Of a stretch of DNA of 64,000 nucleotides, positions 58,912-64,000 are shown one piece after another. Source of the stretch: Plumapathes pennacea. Its lineage: Eukaryota > Cnidaria > Anthozoa > Antipatharia > Myriopathidae. Numbering within the stretch: position 1 is the stretch's first letter; each line of letters starts with the position of its first letter. The stretch covers positions 27,021,759 to 27,085,758 of the forward strand of contig OZ038462.1 in NCBI GenBank assembly GCA_964036295.1, in the 5' to 3' direction. Below the pieces are notes generated by a model. That model was given only the letters and a program-made list of their open reading frames with translations, searched no databases and was not told where the DNA came from. The translations under genes and the position numbers were made by a program.

Positions 58912-59846
58912 GTGTTCACGAAAATGGAAAACTTAACTGAAAAACTTGAAACACAACAGTCTCTCGAAGCTCGTCTTCAAATGAGAAGGGAACAGGCACG
59001 AGCAAGGCGAAATCGTGAAACGAGCGAACAACAGCGCATGAATGCCGATCGAAAGCGACATGAACAGAAGCGGGTAACGCAGACAACTCCGCAAATAGAA
59101 CATCGCTTGAAAGCAAATCGGGAACTTCAGGAGAAAAAAACGGGCCGAAGAAAAGACTCCGCAAAGACAACAGCGCATGAGTGCCGATCAAAAGCGTTAT
59201 AAAGAGAAGCGGTTGACACAGACAACTCCGCAGAGAGAATCCAGTCGCCAGCGAGTACCTTCTCGACGTAGCAATGAATCGTCTGAACGGAGTACCCGCA
59301 GGCTTCAAGCTCAAAATGAAGCCAACACTCGACGCCGGCAACAGCGTGCTGCAGTTATCGAGGAACTTCGCAGCCAAAAACAACAATATTTGCATAACCG
59401 TGGGTGGGCAAATCCAGAAACTCCTCCATTCCACGAACAAGAGTGGGTACGGGAGGAACTCACTGCCTTTCACAGCTTTGAGGAAAATCTCCGACACTTA
59501 CGCTGCAAGGTATGCAAAGAAAAATGGCCGATCACCAACCGTAGTATGTCCGAGCAGGACTACACCAAGTGCAAGCGCGACAAAAAGACTTCGTGTCGAT
59601 TGTTCTCGGCTGACAACGACATGAATCCTGGGACAGTGCCTGCAGAACTACAGGACCTTACCGAAGTAGAGGAAATGCTGATCGCCAGAGCTTTCCCCAT
59701 CATGTGTGTTTACCGTAAACACGGCGGCCAGCGTGGGTACAAAGGTCATGTCCTCAACTTGCCACAGGATGTTCAGGGATTCCTCAGCACTCTTCCAGCC
59801 TATATGAGTGATCTGCCCGTTCTTATCACCAGGAAGCAAGGAGCAG
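58912..59846 (+). pseudogene. Helitron-type helicase N-terminal region (frameshifted)
   Basis: Two overlapping frames (58912-59202 and 59177-59857) encode a long Arg/Glu/Gln-rich coiled stretch (RREQARARRNRETSEQQR), then EQEWVREELTAFH, LRCKVCKEKWP, and VEEMLIARAFPIMCVYRKHG with RGYKGHVLNLPQDVQGFL. This is the cysteine-rich domain that precedes the Rep domain in animal Helitron proteins. A shift near an A-run around 59140 splits the gene, and the frame ends at a GGTAAGAA donor-like site. No Rep or helicase domain follows within the window. Confidence 0.65.
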
Positions 59847-59959
59847 GTAAGAATTGAAAGTTATTCTGTATGGCTTTTATGGTCGTGTTTACATTTTTGA
59901 CCTCTGTGTATTGATGGCCAAATTTGCACAATGATGCATTAATTGCAATACGGCCATTC

Positions 59960-60220
59960 CTTGTCATTGTTTATTTTCAACGAAGAACAGCTGAACAAAG
60001 GATGCATGGTGAAATATTCCTGTTTAATCAGACCAATGAATGTGTTTTGTTATTATTTGCTGCATTTTCATACACAAGGATTGTTCTTTGTCATTGTTTA
60101 TTTTCAACGAAGAACAGCTGAACAAAGGATGCATGGTGAAATTTTGTTTTATCTGAATTCCTGTTTAATCAGACCAATGAATGTGTTTTCTATTATTTGC
60201 TGCATTTTTATACACAAGGA
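59960..60220. repeat. Tandem duplication, about 125-bp unit
   Basis: Copy 1 is 59960-60080 and copy 2 is 60088-60220. Both run from TTGTCATTGTTTATTTTC to TGCATTTTNATACACAAGGA with few differences; copy 2 has about 12 extra bases (TTGTTTTATCTG). It lies just after the Helitron fragment. Confidence 0.75.
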
Positions 60221-62109
60221 TCGAAGAGAACACAATACTGTATACATGTGTTTGTACTTTGATTTACCAATGCAAAAGCTGTAGTTTGTTTTAGAATATT
60301 TACCAATTTTTACTACAATATCAGTGCCTAATTAATTTACAGTGATTTATGATCTATGCAGTGAAGTTTCTTTAGCTGTCCATATGATGATGTGCATTTG
60401 TTTTTATGCCATGTACACTTGATATTACGCTCGGGGATAACCAAAAACATTTATAGCAGTGTTTTGAGGAAAGAATTGGCCTCTATTACCAGGACAACAA
60501 GTATTTATTTACAGTGTGCCAGTTCCTTTGCAGCATCCTGCATCCAGCATCCAAGATTTATGTCAATTGTGGATGAATAGTACAGGTTAGCTATGAAAGT
60601 GCATTGTATTGTGTACATCATGTGAATTATCTTATTAATCCACTTAAAACTTGGTGCCTTTTCTGATTTTTGTAGGAGCAAAGAAAGAGGTTCCTTGGCT
60701 AAACTTACACTTCAGTCCAAGTGGAAGTTCAATTTCTATGTTGTTTATAGGTAAGTACTGTATAATAAATTTGCAACAATATGTATCAAAGACAAAAACC
60801 TGAACATGTGTTTTCATCTCCAAAGATCATGCTAAAGGAAATGTTAAAGTGAAGGAATCATGCTGAGAAGCCAACTCGTGTGCTGTTAAGGGATCCTCAT
60901 ATACCAAGTCACTGACATCATGAAAGTGTAAGATTGTCAGGAGCCAAAAATGAACTCAATGCTGACGTGTACAACCCGATTGTCTGGTCCAACAAGAATG
61001 CCAAAGGAAAATGTTCTCAAAAACATTGGCCTGTATATTCTGTTGAGTACGCCACAAAAAAAAATTCGGTATATCTGTATGTTTTCTTAAAATTTGGAAT
61101 GGTACTGGACATACTGTGCTCAAGTGGATGACATGCTCGGAGCCAAGTATTTTCTATGTGTACTTTTTTGACACAAGGTTTTGTTATTTACTTATTTGTT
61201 AGAGGGTTGTTTGCTTTTTATGAAGGAAAACTTCAGTACAGTTATGTAATATAAGTGGCAATAACATGCGAGTATATAAGGCCAGCACCAAGGTAGACAG
61301 TAATCAATGTTGTAACAACAAGTTTAAACCCTTTCACACCTAAGAGTGATCAAATTCAATTTTCTCCTTCAGTTGAAAGTGTACTGTATTGTACAGTATA
61401 GAGAATATATAGCTTTTTGTACCTTTTTGGTTAAGTGAATGCTGACTAAACTGTCACTTCTCACTACATAATTTATTTTATATAATGTATTTTGAAAAAG
61501 CTGAGAGATTCTGCATTTAGGCTTGGGAGTGAAAGGGTTGTTTACCTGTATTAAGTTCATGATAGTTATTATTCCCTTATCCTCCAAGGGATTGTGCTCC
61601 TGCATGCTTTTGGTTGGAGAGTACGTTCCTACTTTTCCCTACAAGGTTTTGGGTTTTCGTACCAGGCAGGAGCAGTTGATGAAGCTTATATAACACAAAT
61701 GTATGGTAAAAAGGGCACACGGTGATTAGTGTGCTGTATGATGATGATGACAATAAGATTAAGAATAAAAAAAATTGATGCTGATATATATGTTGTTTTC
61801 TTATTGGGTCAGAGCTTAGTAACACAAAGTTACTATATTTCAGGCCACTCTTTTTCTCCTTTAAGTGTTCAGCACTTGATATAGTACAAGTAGTAAAACG
61901 TTATTTTAATACGCTTGCCCCATCAACTACAACAAGCTGGTTACATCAAAGGTCGTATAAAATAGACACATTACTTCTATGTTTATTTTTTTGCGTCGGA
62001 ACTTCTAATATATGCCAGTGCAGGACGGAGTGAGGGGGGTATCTGCGATTATCGTATTTCTAGTAATGTAACTGTGTGTGGAAAACAACAACAATAAAGA
62101 CAAAGAAAA

Positions 62110-62280
62110 CCACGCTGACGCCATCTTGTGCGGGACCATATATAGCTCCTTACATAAGAGGCTGGTTGTTTTTCTTGTCTGTTTTAACTGTCCAATGTAG
62201 CATTGTGGAAATCCAATGTAGAAAGTAAAACTTGAACACAGCAAACGAAAGTCGAATTTTGGCGGGGATACAACGCCATG
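62110..62280. repeat. Right arm of a 170-bp inverted repeat pair
   Basis: Reverse complement of 47258-47430 with moderate divergence. It ends at ...GGCGGGGATACAACGCCAT, directly before two G-runs. Beyond it the sequence again resembles the copy B intron and leads into the DED1 exon. Confidence 0.7.
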
Positions 62281-62341
62281 GGGGGGGGGGGGGGGGAGGG
62301 AATGAACAGAATGGGGGGGGGGGGGGGGGAGGGAATGAACA
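62279..62341. repeat. Tandem duplication of a G-run module
   Basis: An ATG followed by a run of about 17 G, then AGGGAATGAACAG, occurs twice in a row. It is a likely slippage or G-quadruplex-prone site at the right edge of the inserted material in copy C intron 1. Confidence 0.75.
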
Positions 62342-62418
62342 GTTACAATGCGATCGTATTTGTCACTGATACATGCAGCTAAAGGCAATATAGATTATCA
62401 CTGTCTACTCTGACTGAC

Positions 62419-62698
62419 CTTTCTTGTCTGTTTTTGCTGAGTCATGGTGCTCGAGCTGTTGAACAATATCACTCCGATAGATCGCTCGGAGGACTCCAAT
62501 CAGAAAAGACATATCATCGACGGTCAGATAGCCACGAATCTGTAACTCGGAGATGAGTTCGTTCGCTGCCATGTTTTTGCTAGCATCGACCATGCCGACC
62601 AACAGAAAGCGTATTCTGCACACATCTTCCTGTCTGAGGTCTCTCGATACCGAAAGCAACAGCTCTCGAGTTTGCAACTGTGAGCCACGCTCGGCCAT
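62419..62698 (-). CDS. DED1 exon, proposed first exon of copy C
   Basis: The exon is exactly 280 bp from ATG to an AAAG/GTCAGT donor, the same length and phase as the DED1 exons of A and B. It encodes MAERGSQLQTRELLLSVSRD and ends in a DED helix 6 with RSDI instead of RSDL. A conserved promoter block lies 116 bp upstream. No DED2 exon follows until 47012, where the orphan DED2 exon of copy C sits in the same orientation and compatible phase. The simplest reading is that they are one gene with a 15.4-kb intron. The alternative is a separate solitary DED gene cut off by the insertions. Confidence 0.7.
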
Positions 62699-62813
62699 CG
62701 TCCGTTCTTGTATTTCCAAATGTTCTCTAAAGCTTTTGAGTATTTGGACAGCAACAAATGAATGGACGATTCACTAACAAACGCCTCGATCAACCGTTTT
62801 TCAACGATTGAAC

Positions 62814-62836
62814 AGAATGACGTCATTGTACCGGGA
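62814..62836 (-). promoter_or_regulatory. Conserved promoter block of copy C with full CRE
   Basis: AGAATGACGTCATTGTACCG, matching the blocks at 30741 and 38198, 116 bp upstream of the DED1 start. Here the core is the complete palindrome TGACGTCA. Confidence 0.5.
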
Positions 62837-64000
62837 AAATTCTCTGATTAACAAAGAAAAAGAGAAACTCTGGACTACGGAAACTGGAAAGATGAACACG
62901 GGAATAGCACAAAAAAGACATATTTCGGTTGTCCAGTGTCCCCAATCAGCTAGTAATGATTTCAAAAGACTTATACTTAAAAAAGTTATCTGGTAACAAT
63001 AACATACACATGGTACAATAGTCTCTCGAAGTTTCTCAATGTTCTCCTTCTCACCCTCACCTACTATTTTTTAGATACTCGTGACAACACGTTCCGCTGA
63101 ATCCCGACACCCCAGTGCGTAGCGATTTGAAATACTTTCGGCTTCGCAAAGCAACAGGCGGAAAATTTGCGTCTGTTTTCGCAGGCTAAGCGGCATGTTG
63201 CACAAAAACCAGTCACGTACACATGAGGCAATTTGTCGCGGGGTCACTGAAACATGTCACCTCTTGTAACAGGACCTTATAACTATATCTCTCACAGACA
63301 AAATAAGACAAGATAATTAAGATATAATAAAGATATATAGCCCAACACCGCCAGCCCAGCCTAGCCCACAACACCCGACCCCACTCCAATGAGTAAAGCC
63401 ACGCATGCAACCCACTCGAGCACAGTTCCATCAACATGCAATGAAGCTTTACGGGAATATACAGGAGCTACAAAATTCTGCCAAAATCTTAGACCGTGTT
63501 CCGGCATGGAGTTCAAAGCTAATTAGCTCAAGCAGAAACCCAAAGTTGTGATACGAAAAAATCTAAAATCCGTGTATGTGACTCAAAACGTTCGCAGTAG
63601 TATAGGCATTAACAGATGTTTTGATTCGGCTGCTATCACACTATGAGGCAAATATGACTTAGCAAATACCTCCACTGAATATATAACCTGATGATGAGCT
63701 CGAATCACCGATCTTTGTTGAATCAATATCATATAGGTATTTGAGCTATTTGCATTTAATGATGACTCAAATTAAATATTGTTCACAAGGGTGAAGTGGT
63801 ATGCAAATAAGAGTCATCACAACGGACAATTAACTGTGAGCTTTGTGGTTCAGTGCACTGAATCTATATATTATGCAAAGGATCAATAGAAAGATCGCTT
63901 TAGTCAGTGTACGTACGTACGTTAACTTTTAACAGTTAAATATCTCCTCTCCTTTCCGAGGAAAAACGCGGTAACGCTGAGCAGGTGGAAACAGCGGTAT
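62837..64000. other. No recognised feature
   Basis: AT-rich sequence to the window end. The minus-strand frame at 63213-63437 and the plus-strand frame at 62808-62996 show no family resemblance or splice support. Repeated CCAGCCCAGCCTAGCCCA near 63350 is low complexity. Confidence 0.4.

Larger units (their letters stand above)
47013..62418. other. Transposon-filled intron 1 of copy C (15.4 kb)
   Basis: In copies A and B the same intron is 1.07 kb and 0.51 kb. Here the first about 240 bp and the last about 100 bp resemble the copy B intron. Everything between is inserted sequence: an inverted repeat pair, a MITE, a tRNA-like SINE remnant, LINE fragments in both orientations, a RecQ-helicase-bearing element, two TTAA elements and a Helitron fragment, listed separately. 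Stretches such as 50.35-50.5, 54.3-55.6, 55.75-56.85 and 60.25-62.1 kb contain no recognised feature. A 180-residue frame at 55742-56284 is unidentified. Confidence 0.6.

Overview
This is animal nuclear DNA, most likely from a cnidarian and probably a stony coral or sea anemone. The genes have spliced exons with GT/AG borders. The proteins read as metazoan families: beta-sarcoglycan, CDKL5 kinase, a metallocarboxypeptidase with a transthyretin-like domain, and death-effector-domain proteins fused to NB-ARC and WD40 domains. Non-coding DNA is full of short inverted-repeat elements and decayed LINE, Helitron, Harbinger, THAP and RecQ-helicase elements. The species assignment is inference. All exon models were built by hand from splice sites and reading phase; no transcript data were available.

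Layout. 0.7-3.3 kb (-): a secreted M14 carboxypeptidase in two exons. 3.3-6.5 kb: repeats. 6.5-17.7 kb (-): a CDKL5 orthologue in 20 coding exons (837 codons). 17.7-18.1 kb: a short head-to-head promoter containing a perfect CRE. 18.1-23.3 kb (+): beta-sarcoglycan in 7 exons (317 codons). 24.2-62.7 kb (-): three paralogous genes, called A, B and C here. Each has a first exon encoding one death effector domain (DED), a second exon encoding a second DED, and one giant exon encoding NB-ARC, a winged-helix/MHD region and about 20 WD40 repeats. Copy A (24.2-30.6 kb) is intact at 1634 codons. Copy B (32.2-38.1 kb) has a 7-bp deletion that truncates it after two WD repeats. Copy C (41.9-47.0 kb plus a first exon at 62.4-62.7 kb) is intact, but its first intron has grown to 15.4 kb by nested transposon insertion.

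The DED-DED-NB-ARC-WD40 cluster is the main biological story. The architecture resembles APAF1 (CARD-NB-ARC-WD40) with the CARD replaced by a caspase-8/FLIP-like tandem DED. It would be expected to form a nucleotide-switched platform acting on DED-containing caspases or FADD-like adaptors. The copies show mosaic similarity: a nearly uniform NB-ARC part, very similar B and C WD40 parts, and a diverged A WD40 part. They share a CRE-like promoter block about 120-130 bp upstream of each start codon.

The 15-kb intron of copy C is a nest of mobile DNA. An inverted pair lies at its two ends, a 61-bp perfect inverted repeat bounds a RecQ-helicase-bearing segment, and inside that two TTAA-flanked elements lie side by side sharing one TTAA. 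LINE and Helitron fragments fill the rest.
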